From Flavobacterium sp. DG2-3 (GTDB lineage Bacteria; Bacteroidota; Bacteroidia; Flavobacteriales; Flavobacteriaceae), in contig NZ_JAVAMB010000001.1 of NCBI RefSeq assembly GCF_030730925.1, positions 620,001 through 684,000 of the forward strand: DNA of 64,000 nucleotides, written 5' to 3'. A program made the translations under genes and the position numbers. Positions 44,882 through 53,238 of the stretch are shown here, one piece after another. Under the pieces are notes generated by a model that saw only the letters and a list, made by a program, of their open reading frames with translations, did not search any database and had not been told where the DNA came from. Numbering within the stretch: position 1 is the stretch's first letter; every line of letters starts with the position of its first letter.

Positions 44882-44962
44882 AAATTTAAAATAATGTGAA
44901 TACGATTTCCAACTTATTTTCTGACTGTTTTGAAGATTAAGATGAAATAATCGCAAAAGAAT

Positions 44963-44981
44963 AAATGTAATGTTGACATTT
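44963..44981. promoter_or_regulatory. Candidate AraR operator upstream of araB (distal)
   Basis: AAATGT-N7-ACATTT; the flanking bases extend the palindrome to ATAAATGT / ACATTTAT. Confidence 0.6.
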
Positions 44982-45051
44982 ATCTTTGGTTTTAAGCTTA
45001 AAGCCTTGTTTTGATGCATTTTTTATAAAAATTAAATAGCAAAATCATATT

Positions 45052-45070
45052 AAGTGTTTTTTGTACACTT
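45052..45070. promoter_or_regulatory. Candidate AraR operator at the araB promoter
   Basis: AAGTGT-N7-ACACTT, a perfect palindromic arm pair. It covers the TTG (45061) that could serve as -33 element. Confidence 0.7.
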
Positions 45071-45094
45071 ATAAAATTATAATCTTTATATTTG
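45061..45094 (+). promoter_or_regulatory. Predicted araBD promoter
   Basis: TTG at 45061-45063, 23-bp spacer, TATATTTG at 45087-45094. Start point near 45099, 24 nt before the araB ATG. Confidence 0.55.
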
Positions 45095-45122
45095 TCAATT
45101 ATTTAACCAATTAAATTTAGAA

Positions 45123-46814
45123 ATGAAAAATTACGTAATAGGATTGGACTACGGAACAGATTCTGTTCGAGCGGTGCTTATTGACGCAGAAAATGGACAG
45201 GAGTTGGCATCAAATGTTTCTCATTATAAAAGATGGAAAAACAAACAATATTGTGACGCTTCTATAAATCAGTTTCGCCAGCATCCTTTGGATCATATTG
45301 AAGGATTGGAAATCACGATTCAAACCGTTATTAAAGAAAGTAAAGTTGATCCTTCGTTAGTAAAAGGAATTTGTATCGATACAACTGGATCTTCTCCAGT
45401 TCCGGTTACGAAAGACGGAACACCATTGGCATTGACAAAAGGTTTTGAAGAAAATCCGAATGCGATGATGGTTTTATGGAAAGATCATACTTCAATCAAC
45501 GAAGCAAACGAAATCAACGAACTGGCAGTAAGCTGGGGCGGAGAAGACGTTACTAAATATGTAGGCGGAATTTATTCTTCTGAATGGTTTTGGGCAAAAA
45601 TTCTTCACATTGCAAGACAAGACGAAGCGGTTCGAAATGCAGCGCACACTTGGATGGAACATTGCGATTTAATGACATATTTATTAATTGAAGATAAAGA
45701 TTTAAAAAGCTTCAAAAGAAGCCGTTGCGCGGCGGGTCACAAAGCGATGTGGCACACCGACTGGAACGGATTACCGCCAGCTGAATTCTTAGAAAAACTA
45801 CATCCGTATTTAGCGCAGCTTCGTGGCAATTTATACGATGAGACTTATACTTCAGATTTAGCAGCTGGAAAATTAAGCAAAGAATGGGCAGACCGTTTAG
45901 GACTTTCAACAGAAACCATTATTGCTGTTGGAACTTTCGACGCGCATTCTGGAGCAGTTGGAGCCAAAATCGAAGAGAATACTTTGGTTCGTGTTATGGG
46001 AACTTCAACTTGCGATATTCTGGTTGGTTCTTATGATGAGGTAGGAACAAAAACCGTACGCGGAATCTGCGGACAAGTGGACGGATCTGTAATTCCGGGA
46101 TTTATCGGTTTGGAAGCGGGACAATCTGCTTTTGGTGATTTATTGGCTTGGTACAAAGAATTATTGATGTGGCCGACAGAACATTTATTGGGTTCATCTT
46201 CTGTTTTAAACGATGCTCAAAAAGAACAATTAAGAGAAGAATTCAGCGATAAATTGATTGTTGAATTAACGAAAGAAGCAGAGAAAATTCCAGTTTCAGA
46301 AAGTCTTCCAATTGCTTTAGACTGGATTAATGGACGTAGAACTCCAGATGCCAATCAAGAAGTGAAAAGCGCGATTTCAAACCTTTCTTTAGGAACAAAA
46401 GCACCACATATTTTTAAAGCTTTGGTAAACGCAATTTGTTTTGGAGCGAAGAAAATCGTAGACCGTTTTGAAGAAGAAGGTGTAAAAATCGACAGCGTTA
46501 TCGGAATTGGCGGTGTTGCCCGTAAATCTCCTTTTATCATGCAGACTTTGGCAAATGTTTTAAACAAGCCAATTAAAATTGCAGCGTCAGATCAAACGCC
46601 AGCTTTAGGAGCGGCAATTTACGCAGCCGTTGCAGCCGGAATTTATCCAAACGTAATCGAAGCAAGTCAGAAAATAGGAAGTAATTTTGATGGAGAATAT
46701 TTCCCTCAAACAGATAAAGTAGAAGCATATCACAAACTGCTTTTAGCTTACGAACAATTAAGCGCTTTCGCTGATCCAACTATTAAAATTTCTCAAAATG
46801 AGTTCTCTTTATAA
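45123..46814 (+). CDS. araB: Ribulokinase
   Basis: 563 aa FGGY kinase. ATP-binding GLDYGTDSVRAVLID at the N-terminus, and IGIGGVARKSPFIMQ and TPALGAAIYAAVAAG in the C-terminal half. It phosphorylates L-ribulose in the cytoplasm, the second step of arabinose catabolism. Its 3' end overlaps araD by 17 nt. An AraR-like palindrome overlaps its promoter. Confidence 0.95.
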   Translation: MKNYVIGLDYGTDSVRAVLIDAENGQELASNVSHYKRWKNKQYCDASINQFRQHPLDHIEGLEITIQTVIKESKVDPSLVKGICIDTTGSSPVPVTKDGTPLALTKGFEENPNAMMVLWKDHTSINEANEINELAVSWGGEDVTKYVGGIYSSEWFWAKILHIARQDEAVRNAAHTWMEHCDLMTYLLIEDKDLKSFKRSRCAAGHKAMWHTDWNGLPPAEFLEKLHPYLAQLRGNLYDETYTSDLAAGKLSKEWADRLGLSTETIIAVGTFDAHSGAVGAKIEENTLVRVMGTSTCDILVGSYDEVGTKTVRGICGQVDGSVIPGFIGLEAGQSAFGDLLAWYKELLMWPTEHLLGSSSVLNDAQKEQLREEFSDKLIVELTKEAEKIPVSESLPIALDWINGRRTPDANQEVKSAISNLSLGTKAPHIFKALVNAICFGAKKIVDRFEEEGVKIDSVIGIGGVARKSPFIMQTLANVLNKPIKIAASDQTPALGAAIYAAVAAGIYPNVIEASQKIGSNFDGEYFPQTDKVEAYHKLLLAYEQLSAFADPTIKISQNEFSL

Positions 46815-47499
46815 AGATTTAAAACAAGAATGCTACGAGGCAAATATGCAGTTAAACGCATTGAATCTTGTAGTGTATACTTTCGGAAATGTGAGCGCTG
46901 TGGACAGAAAAAATGGTGTTTTTGCCATTAAGCCAAGTGGTGTTCCGTACGAAGATTTAAAACCTGAAGATATCGTAATTGTCGATTTTGATAATAATGT
47001 TATTGAAGGAACAATGCGTCCGTCATCAGACACGAAAACACATGCGTATTTATACAAAAACTGGCCAAATATTGGAGGCGTTGCACACACTCACGCAACG
47101 TATTCTGTAGCTTGGGCGCAGTCGCAACAAGATATTCCGATTTTTGGAACAACGCATGCCGATCATTTAACAGCAGATATTCCGTGCGCACCGCCAATGG
47201 CAGATCATTTAATTGAAGGAAATTACGAACACAATACCGGAATCCAGATTTTGGATTGTTTCAAAGAAAAAAATCTTTCGTACGAAGAAGTAGAAATGAT
47301 TTTAATTGGAAATCACGGTCCGTTTGCCTGGGGAAAAAATGCGGCAAAAGCGGTTTACAACAGTAAAGTTTTGGAAGTTGTGGCAGAAATGGCGTATCTG
47401 ACTTTACAAATAAATCCGAATGCACCAAGATTAAAAGATTCATTAATAAAGAAACATTACAATCGTAAACACGGAAAAGATTCGTATTACGGACAATAG
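46798..47499 (+). CDS. araD: L-ribulose-5-phosphate 4-epimerase
   Basis: 233 aa, class II aldolase fold. Zinc-binding His residues in VAHTHATYSVAWAQ and the family GNHGPFAWG are visible; FGTTHADHLTADIPC is typical of AraD. It converts L-ribulose-5-P to D-xylulose-5-P for the pentose phosphate pathway. The 17-nt overlap with araB suggests coupled translation. Confidence 0.95.
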   Translation: MSSLYKDLKQECYEANMQLNALNLVVYTFGNVSAVDRKNGVFAIKPSGVPYEDLKPEDIVIVDFDNNVIEGTMRPSSDTKTHAYLYKNWPNIGGVAHTHATYSVAWAQSQQDIPIFGTTHADHLTADIPCAPPMADHLIEGNYEHNTGIQILDCFKEKNLSYEEVEMILIGNHGPFAWGKNAAKAVYNSKVLEVVAEMAYLTLQINPNAPRLKDSLIKKHYNRKHGKDSYYGQ

Positions 47500-47528
47500 A
47501 ATTTTTGTTTCAGGTTTTTTTGTTTCAT

Positions 47529-47553
47529 GTTTCAAGTTTTTGGAACTTGAAAC
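47529..47553 (+). other. Hairpin between araD and araA
   Basis: GTTTCAAGTT-TTTGG-AACTTGAAAC is a perfect 10-bp stem within a 160-bp spacer full of AACTTGAAAC-like copies. No T-run. Probably a degenerate repeat that may limit read-through to araA. Confidence 0.5.
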
Positions 47554-47662
47554 TTGGAGCGTGAAACTTTAAACAAATAAAACAAAAATAAACAATTCAA
47601 GCTTTTTCAGATTCCAACCAACTTGAAACCTGAAACTTGAAACAAAATAAACAAATAAAGAC

Positions 47663-49171
47663 ATGATTGATATCTCTCAAAAAGAAGTATGGTTTGTAGT
47701 AGGAAGCCAGGAATTATACGGTGAAGAAACACTAAGAAAAGTAGCAGAACATTCGCAGATTATTGCAAAAGGATTAGACGCTTCGTCTTCAATTCCAGTA
47801 AAAGTGGTTTATAAAGATGTGGTGAAATCACCTTCGCAAATTTTAGACGTTTGTTTAGCGGCAAACTCTGCTAAAAATTGTATCGGAATCATCGCTTGGA
47901 TGCACACTTTTTCACCAGCAAAAATGTGGATTGGCGGATTAAATATCCTTAAAAAACCATTATGTCATTTACATACGCAATATAACGCTGAAATTCCGTG
48001 GGGAAGCATCGATATGGATTTCATGAACTTGAACCAATCGGCACACGGAGATCGTGAATTCGGTTTCATCATGTCAAGATTACGTAAAAAACGTAAAGTA
48101 GTTGTGGGACACTGGGAAGACCAAAGAGTTCAAAAACAATTAGGCATCTGGTCAAGAGTGGTTTTAGGATGGGATGAATTGCAAAACTTAAAAGTTGCCC
48201 GTATCGGAGACAATATGCGTGAAGTTGCCGTTACAGAAGGTGATAAAGTTGAGGCGCAAATTCGTTTCGGAATGTCGGTAAACGGATACGATTCTTCAGA
48301 TGTTACTAAACATATTGAAAAAGTTACAGACAAACAATTAGCTGATTTATTAGCGGTTTATGAGTCTTCTTATAGCTTAACCGATTCTTTAAAAGAAGGT
48401 GGAGCGCAAAGAAGTTCATTAGTTGAAGCAGCAAAAATCGAATTAGGTTTAAGAGCTTTCTTAGAAGAAGGTGGATTCGGAGCTTTTACAGATACATTTG
48501 AAAACCTTGGCGTTTGGAAACAATTGCCAGGAATTGCAACACAAAGATTAATGGCCGACGGTTATGGTTTTGGTGGAGAAGGAGACTGGAAAACGGCTGC
48601 AATGGTGAGAGCTTTAAAAGTAATGTGTATTGGTCTGGAAGGCGGAACCTCTTTCATGGAAGATTATACCTACCATTTCACACCGCAAAAATCATACGTT
48701 TTAGGATCTCACATGTTAGAAATCTGTCCATCAATCGCTGACGGAAAACCTTCTTGCGAAGTGCACCCGTTAGGAATTGGAGGCAAAGAAGATCCGGCTC
48801 GTTTAGTATTCAATTCTCCTGCAGGTGACGCTATCAACGTTTCTTTAGTTGATATGGGAACTCGTTTCCGTTTGATCGTGAACGAAGTTACAGCGGTTAA
48901 ACCAATGGCTGAGTTGCCAAAACTTCCTGTAGCACGCGTTCTTTGGGATTGTAAACCAAACTTAGAAGTAGCAGCAACGGCATGGATTTTAGCAGGAGGT
49001 GCGCACCATACGGTTTACAGCCAGTCGATCACAACAGAATTTATGGAAGATTTTGCAGATATCGCTGGAATCGAATTGTTGGTTATTGATGAAAGAACAA
49101 CTGTAAGAGAGTTTAAAGATAAAATCAATGCCAACGAAGCTTATTTCCATTTGTTTCAACACGGTCTGTAA
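47663..49171 (+). CDS. araA: L-arabinose isomerase
   Basis: 502 aa, typical length. Landmarks are [17 protein letters not shown] at the N-terminus, [15 protein letters not shown], the metal-binding [16 protein letters not shown] and the late His in [11 protein letters not shown]. It converts L-arabinose to L-ribulose. It probably depends on the araB promoter, since no own operator was seen in the araD-araA gap. Confidence 0.96.
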   Translation: MIDISQKEVWFVVGSQELYGEETLRKVAEHSQIIAKGLDASSSIPVKVVYKDVVKSPSQILDVCLAANSAKNCIGIIAWMHTFSPAKMWIGGLNILKKPLCHLHTQYNAEIPWGSIDMDFMNLNQSAHGDREFGFIMSRLRKKRKVVVGHWEDQRVQKQLGIWSRVVLGWDELQNLKVARIGDNMREVAVTEGDKVEAQIRFGMSVNGYDSSDVTKHIEKVTDKQLADLLAVYESSYSLTDSLKEGGAQRSSLVEAAKIELGLRAFLEEGGFGAFTDTFENLGVWKQLPGIATQRLMADGYGFGGEGDWKTAAMVRALKVMCIGLEGGTSFMEDYTYHFTPQKSYVLGSHMLEICPSIADGKPSCEVHPLGIGGKEDPARLVFNSPAGDAINVSLVDMGTRFRLIVNEVTAVKPMAELPKLPVARVLWDCKPNLEVAATAWILAGGAHHTVYSQSITTEFMEDFADIAGIELLVIDERTTVREFKDKINANEAYFHLFQHGL

Positions 49172-49217
49172 GGCAGTTAAATATAATTTGTAAGATGTGA
49201 AATGTGAAAAAACTTAA

Positions 49218-49236
49218 AAATGTGATTTTTACATTT
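49218..49236. promoter_or_regulatory. Candidate AraR operator upstream of the exported epimerase
   Basis: AAATGT-N7-ACATTT, perfect arms, 77 bp before the ATG at 49313. It lies between longer GATGTGAAA / TTTCACATC inverted arms (49194 and 49250). Confidence 0.6.
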
Positions 49237-49312
49237 TAAAAATGATTAAATTTCACATCGAACATTTTACTTCTAACATCTAACTTTTTACAAACCAAAA
49301 AAATATCAATTT

Positions 49313-50500
49313 ATGAATGTATTAAAACGTAGTGTCTTCATTTTAACTCTGTTGAGTACGGCAATAGTATTAGTTGAATGTAAAGGCGAGAAAAAAGCTG
49401 ATACAGAAAAAACAGAAACTGCTGATGCAAAAGCTTCGGTTACGATTGAAAAATCGGAATACGGAACGACTGCAAAAGGTGAAAAAGTCGAGAGTTATAA
49501 ACTGAAAAACCAAAATGGGATGGAAGTTGATATCATCACTTTTGGAGGAAGAATTACTAACTTGAAAGTACCGAATAAAGAAGGTGTTTCAGAAAATGTA
49601 GTAATCGGCTTTAATTCTTTGGCACAATACGAAAAAGAGAATCCATTTTTTGGAGCTTTAATCGGAAGATACGGAAACAGAATTGCGAAAGGAAAATTTT
49701 CGCTTGACGGAAAAGAATATCAGCTAGCAATTAATAACGCTCCAAATGCTTTACACGGTGGTCCGCAAGGATTTTTTAATGTAGTTTGGAAAGCAGATGA
49801 GGTTAAATCTGGTGAAACAGCTTTTTTAAAATTATCTTATTTAAGTAAAGATATGGAAGAAGGATATCCTGGAAATTTACAAGTTTTTGTGACTTATACA
49901 TTGACAAATGATAATCAGTTGGAAGTTTTGTATGAAGCTACGACAGACAAGAAAACGGTTGTGAATTTAACGCAGCATTCTTATTTCAATTTATCTGGAG
50001 ATTTTACGAAAACAATCCTAGATCACGAATTGACTTTAAATGCAGACAAATTAGTTCCAGTTGACGCGACTTTGATTCCGACAGGAAAATTAGAAGATGT
50101 TGCGAATACGCCTTTCGATTTCAGAACGCCAAAATTAATTGGAAAAGATATTGCAGTTAAAAATGAGCAGTTAGAAAAAGGAAAAGGTTACGATCACTGC
50201 TGGGTTTTAAATAATCCAGAAAAAGGAAAAACCATCATTGCAAAAGTGTACCACGCGCCAAGTGGAAGAATTCTTGAAATGACAACAGACGAACCTGGAA
50301 TTCAGTTCTATTCTGGAAATTTCCTTGACGGAACTTTACCGATGCCAAAAGGAGGAACTTTTGCACACAGAACAGGATTATGTTTAGAAACAGAACATTA
50401 TCCAGATTCTCCAAACCAGAAAAACTTTCCAACAACGGTTTTGAACCCGGGAGAAAATTATAAAACGAAAACGACTTTTAAATTCTCTGTAAAGAAGTAA
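49313..50500 (+). CDS. Exported aldose 1-epimerase
   Basis: 395 aa; about 45 residues longer at the N-terminus than the galM at 26047. A signal sequence (RSVFILTLLSTAIVLVEC) is followed by a Lys/Glu-rich linker; the Cys looks like a lipoprotein site except that position -1 is Glu, which is atypical. Enzyme landmarks: IITFGGRITNLKVP, LIGRYGNRIAKG, NALHGGPQGFF, catalytic His in NLTQHSYFNLSG and Glu in GLCLETEHYPDSPNQ. It would equilibrate anomers of sugars released in the periplasm; the AraR-like operator links it to arabinose. Confidence 0.9.
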   Translation: MNVLKRSVFILTLLSTAIVLVECKGEKKADTEKTETADAKASVTIEKSEYGTTAKGEKVESYKLKNQNGMEVDIITFGGRITNLKVPNKEGVSENVVIGFNSLAQYEKENPFFGALIGRYGNRIAKGKFSLDGKEYQLAINNAPNALHGGPQGFFNVVWKADEVKSGETAFLKLSYLSKDMEEGYPGNLQVFVTYTLTNDNQLEVLYEATTDKKTVVNLTQHSYFNLSGDFTKTILDHELTLNADKLVPVDATLIPTGKLEDVANTPFDFRTPKLIGKDIAVKNEQLEKGKGYDHCWVLNNPEKGKTIIAKVYHAPSGRILEMTTDEPGIQFYSGNFLDGTLPMPKGGTFAHRTGLCLETEHYPDSPNQKNFPTTVLNPGENYKTKTTFKFSVKK

Positions 50501-50536
50501 TTTTTAAAATCTGTTAATTAGTTTAGTAATTCTAAG

Positions 50537-50570
50537 AACCTCGAAAGTGATTTGCTTTCGAGGTTTTTTT
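50537..50570 (+). terminator. Intrinsic terminator ending the arabinose locus
   Basis: AACCTCGAAAG / CTTTCGAGGTT, perfect 11-bp stem, 7-nt loop, then seven T. It separates the epimerase from the next transcription unit. Confidence 0.92.
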
Positions 50571-50629
50571 ATAGGTAAAATTAAGGTGAAAAAAGATTGT
50601 AAAAGAATAAAAATTTGTACGTTCTTTCT

Positions 50630-50637
50630 TATATTTG
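50630..50637 (+). promoter_or_regulatory. Predicted -7 box of the alpha/beta hydrolase gene
   Basis: TATATTTG. It overlaps the only alternative upstream start codon (TTG at 50635), which rules that start out. Confidence 0.55.
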
Positions 50638-50670
50638 AAAAATAACTATCCTAAAAAAAACTTTTTATTT

Positions 50671-51543
50671 ATGAAAAAACCGATTAAACTATTATTGTTA
50701 TTGTTAATTTTTTCAGTATTTGAAATAACAAATGCTCAGGTTGAAATGAATTTCAAATTTGATACTCCATACGGTAAAAATGAAACCGTTGGAAAATTTG
50801 TTGTACTTAATGGTGCTAAAATCTATTACGAAGAATATGGAAAAGGAGAGCCATTATTGCTGATTCATGGAAATAACGGTAGTATTGAATCGATGGGAAA
50901 TCAGATTGATTATTTTAAAACCAAATATAGAGTTATTATCGCCGATAACAGAGGTCAAGGTAAATCGGAGTTGAAAACAGATTCTTTAACTTATACTCAA
51001 ATTACAAAAGATTGGGAAGGATTAGTAAATCATTTAAAATTAGATTCTATCAGCATTGTAGGATGGAGTGATGGCGGAATTGTTGCTTTGCAAATGGGAA
51101 TTTCAGGTAAAACCAAAATAAAGAAAATGGTGGCAATGGGTGCCAATTTGAGACCTAACGGTGTTAATTCTTGGGCGATTAATGATGTTTCGAAAACGAG
51201 AGATATGCTTGAGTCGAAAATTAAAGCGAAAGACACCAGTGAAAATTGGGATTTAGGAAAACAACTTGCCGGACTTTTGTTAAACCAACCCAATATTCCA
51301 GCAAAAGATTTATCAAAAATAAAGGCAAAAGTTCTTGTAATAGCAGGAGACAGAGATATAATTAGAAACGAGCATACGGTTGAAATTTTTGAAAATCTTG
51401 TAAGCGCGCAATTGTGTATTATGCCTGGAGAAACGCATTTTGCACCAGCTTCTAGTGCAGAGATGTTTAATGCTATAGTAAATAAATTTTTATCAGAACC
51501 ATTTAAAAGACCAGATTCTGACTGGACTAAATGGGGAAAATAA
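50671..51543 (+). CDS. Exported alpha/beta hydrolase
   Basis: 290 aa from the ATG at 50671. Signal peptide KLLLLLLIFSVFEITNAQ predicts periplasmic location. The fold is complete: oxyanion region LLLIHGNNGS, nucleophile Ser in VGWSDGGIVAL, Asp in VIAGDRDIIRNE and His in GETHFAPAS. Substrate unknown; it stands alone between two terminators of nearly the same sequence. Confidence 0.88.
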   Translation: MKKPIKLLLLLLIFSVFEITNAQVEMNFKFDTPYGKNETVGKFVVLNGAKIYYEEYGKGEPLLLIHGNNGSIESMGNQIDYFKTKYRVIIADNRGQGKSELKTDSLTYTQITKDWEGLVNHLKLDSISIVGWSDGGIVALQMGISGKTKIKKMVAMGANLRPNGVNSWAINDVSKTRDMLESKIKAKDTSENWDLGKQLAGLLLNQPNIPAKDLSKIKAKVLVIAGDRDIIRNEHTVEIFENLVSAQLCIMPGETHFAPASSAEMFNAIVNKFLSEPFKRPDSDWTKWGK

Positions 51544-51578
51544 TTTTTTGGAATTTGTTAATTTATTCTAATTTCTAA

Positions 51579-51610
51579 AACCTCTAAAGTAATTGCTTTC
51601 GAGGTTTTTT
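51579..51610 (+). terminator. Intrinsic terminator after the hydrolase gene
   Basis: AACCTCTAAAG / CTTTCGAGGTT (one T-G pair), 6-nt loop, T-run. Nearly a copy of the terminator at 50537. Confidence 0.9.
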
Positions 51611-51617
51611 AGTTTTA

Positions 51618-51732
51618 ATAGCCACGAATTCACGAATTTTTTCTAAAAAATTCCAAGTTGTGAAATTGAAATTTGTGAAATTAGATTTTTACATACATTT
51701 CAATTTGCATAAATTCGTGAATTCGTGGCGAA
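51618..51732. repeat. GCCACGAATTCACGAATT inverted repeat
   Basis: TAGCCACGAATTCACGAATTTT at 51620 and its complement AAATTCGTGAATTCGTGGCG at 51711-51730 form a long imperfect hairpin just before the osmC start. Internal pairing such as AAATTGAAATTTG/CATTTCAATTTG adds to it. Confidence 0.8.
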
Positions 51733-51743
51733 AAAAAGCAGTT

Positions 51744-52214
51744 ATGGCATTCAAACATTTATTCAAAACCCAATTAAACTGGACTTCCAAGAAAAATGAA
51801 ACAGAATCATCAAAAAGATTCTACAGCAAAACCCATCAAATAAAAATTGAAGGAAAACCAGTTTTAGACGTTTCAGCGGCAAAAGCTTTCAAAGGTGATC
51901 CAGAATTATACAATCCCGAAGATTTATTGTTGAGCAGTTTGGTTTCCTGCCATATGATGTCATATTTATACGTCTGTTCTCAAAACGGAATTGAAGTTCT
52001 CGAATATTTTGATAATGCGGAGGGAATTTTAGAAGTAAATCCAGACGGAAGCGGCCGTTTTACAGAAGTTCGGTTAAATCCAAAAGTTATAATTGCAAAT
52101 TCAGATAGAATGGAGTTGGCTTTAGAGCTTCATACAAAAGCAAATCAATTGTGTTTTATTGCTAATTCGTGCAATTTTCCAGTTTTGCATAATGCGAGTT
52201 GTGAGGTTTTTTAA
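51744..52214 (+). CDS. OsmC/Ohr-family protein
   Basis: 156 aa from the ATG at 51744; a longer frame to 51660 lies in the repeat. The two redox Cys are in SSLVSCHMMSYL and IANSCNFPVLHN. OsmC-type proteins reduce organic peroxides using dihydrolipoamide or thiols. No partner gene nearby. Confidence 0.88.
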   Translation: MAFKHLFKTQLNWTSKKNETESSKRFYSKTHQIKIEGKPVLDVSAAKAFKGDPELYNPEDLLLSSLVSCHMMSYLYVCSQNGIEVLEYFDNAEGILEVNPDGSGRFTEVRLNPKVIIANSDRMELALELHTKANQLCFIANSCNFPVLHNASCEVF

Positions 52215-52234
52215 TTTTAACGTACAGAAAAGCG

Positions 52235-52242
52235 TACATTTG
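52235..52242 (+). promoter_or_regulatory. Predicted promoter of the toxin-antitoxin pair
   Basis: TACATTTG, 16 bp upstream of the antitoxin ATG. Two CGTACA sequences (52221 and 52233) lie in and before it and may bind the antitoxin for autoregulation. Confidence 0.5.
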
Positions 52243-52257
52243 TAAAAATTGGTAATT

Positions 52258-52527
52258 ATGAAAACAGTTAGTGTAACAGAATTTAGAGGAAATATTAAAA
52301 AGTATTTGGATATAGCAGAGTCTGAAAAATTAATAATTCACAGAGGGAAAGGTCGTTCATTTGTTGTGATTCCATTAGATGAAGAAAATGATGATTCTTT
52401 GTTGAGTAATGCCCAGAAAGCTGCAATAGATGAAGCTTTGGAAGATGTAGCAAAAGGAAGAGTTCAATCTCACCAAGATGTCATGGATGAAACTAAAAAA
52501 CGTTTTCCACATTTATTCAATAGGTAA
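52258..52527 (+). CDS. Phd/YefM-family antitoxin
   Basis: 89 aa from the ATG at 52258; an in-frame TTG at 52249 is not needed. The N-terminal MKTVSVTEFRGNIKKYLDIAESEKLIIHRGKGRSF segment is the Phd/YefM DNA-binding fold, and the acidic, helical C-terminus (NAQKAAIDEALEDVAKGRVQSHQDVM) would wrap the toxin. It ends 3 nt before the toxin gene. Confidence 0.88.
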   Translation: MKTVSVTEFRGNIKKYLDIAESEKLIIHRGKGRSFVVIPLDEENDDSLLSNAQKAAIDEALEDVAKGRVQSHQDVMDETKKRFPHLFNR

Positions 52528-52530
52528 TCC

Positions 52531-52824
52531 ATGGTAAGAATAATTTGGACAAATACTGCAAAAAATGATTACTGGCAAAATATTGAATATTTAGAAAGAG
52601 AATGGACTTTGCAAGATGTTTATAATTTTATAGATAAAACAGATACTCTCATTGAGTTACTCACAAGACAAAACGTGATTTTTAAATCTTCAAATTATAA
52701 AAATGTTTTTCAGATTCCCGTTACAAAGCAAATTACATTGTACTATACAATTGTAGATAATGATAATATTGAGCTTTTAAGATTTTGGAATACATATCAA
52801 AATCCTGAAAAATTTAAATTATAG
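52531..52824 (+). CDS. RelE/ParE-family toxin
   Basis: 97 aa, small RelE/ParE fold: VRIIWTNTAKNDYWQNIEYLEREW for the N-terminal strand and helices, then a beta-sheet with VFQIPVTKQITLYYTIVDNDNIELLRFWNTYQNP. Divergence of the catalytic C-terminal residues prevents a choice between ribosome-dependent mRNA cleavage and gyrase inhibition. Order antitoxin-toxin is the usual one. Confidence 0.85.
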   Translation: MVRIIWTNTAKNDYWQNIEYLEREWTLQDVYNFIDKTDTLIELLTRQNVIFKSSNYKNVFQIPVTKQITLYYTIVDNDNIELLRFWNTYQNPEKFKL

Positions 52825-52842
52825 GAAAATCTATAAAACAAA

Positions 52843-52870
52843 AAAACCTCTTCCGTTAAGAAGAGGTTTT
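52843..52870. terminator. Bidirectional intrinsic terminator between toxin and tRNA-Leu
   Basis: AAAACCTCTTC / GAAGAGGTTTT, 11-bp stem, 6-nt loop. An A-run precedes and T follows, so it can stop the toxin transcript and the convergent tRNA transcript. Confidence 0.9.
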
Positions 52871-52871
52871 G

Positions 52872-52951
52872 TACCCGGAGCCGGAGTCGAACCGGCACGG
52901 TTTCCCACAGGTGTTTGAGACCAGCGCGTCTACCAATTCCGCCATCCGGGC
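52872..52951 (-). tRNA. tRNA-Leu (anticodon CAA)
   Basis: The minus strand begins GCCCGGATGGCGGAATTGG (acceptor and D arm), has anticodon loop CTCAAAC (CAA), a class II variable region and the T arm with GGCTCGAACTCC-type loop sequence. The 3' CCA is not encoded. The second anticodon-stem pair appears to be T-T and the first acceptor pair G-T, but the fold is otherwise normal. It reads UUG codons. Confidence 0.93.
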
Positions 52952-53109
52952 TTAGCAGACGAAAAAACAATCTAAAGTGATTATTTTAACGCAATAGAAT
53001 GAGTTCATTTCTGTGCCCATTCCTTTAACACGGTGCAAATGTAAAAAATAAAATTAAAAATTCTAATAAAAAATCTCAAAATTTTACTTTCAGTGTTCGA
53101 TTAATTTTA

Positions 53110-53117
53110 TAAATTTG
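53110..53117 (+). promoter_or_regulatory. Predicted -7 box of the prs-rplY unit
   Basis: TAAATTTG. The leader to the prs ATG would be about 117 nt and contains ACATTTAA / TTAAATGT arms (53160-53214) that can form a stem. Confidence 0.5.
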
Positions 53118-53238
53118 CAGCTCGTTAAAACGAAGCACACACAACTAACTACATCCGAGACATTTAAGCGTATCGAGCTTTACAGAAATGATAGAGTAAA
53201 AATCTATTAAATGTAGCGGAAATAAAACTACACATATA

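Noticed and set aside
50635..50670. TTG start for the alpha/beta hydrolase
   Set aside because: The codon lies inside the predicted -7 box, and the ATG at 50671 gives a normal signal peptide.
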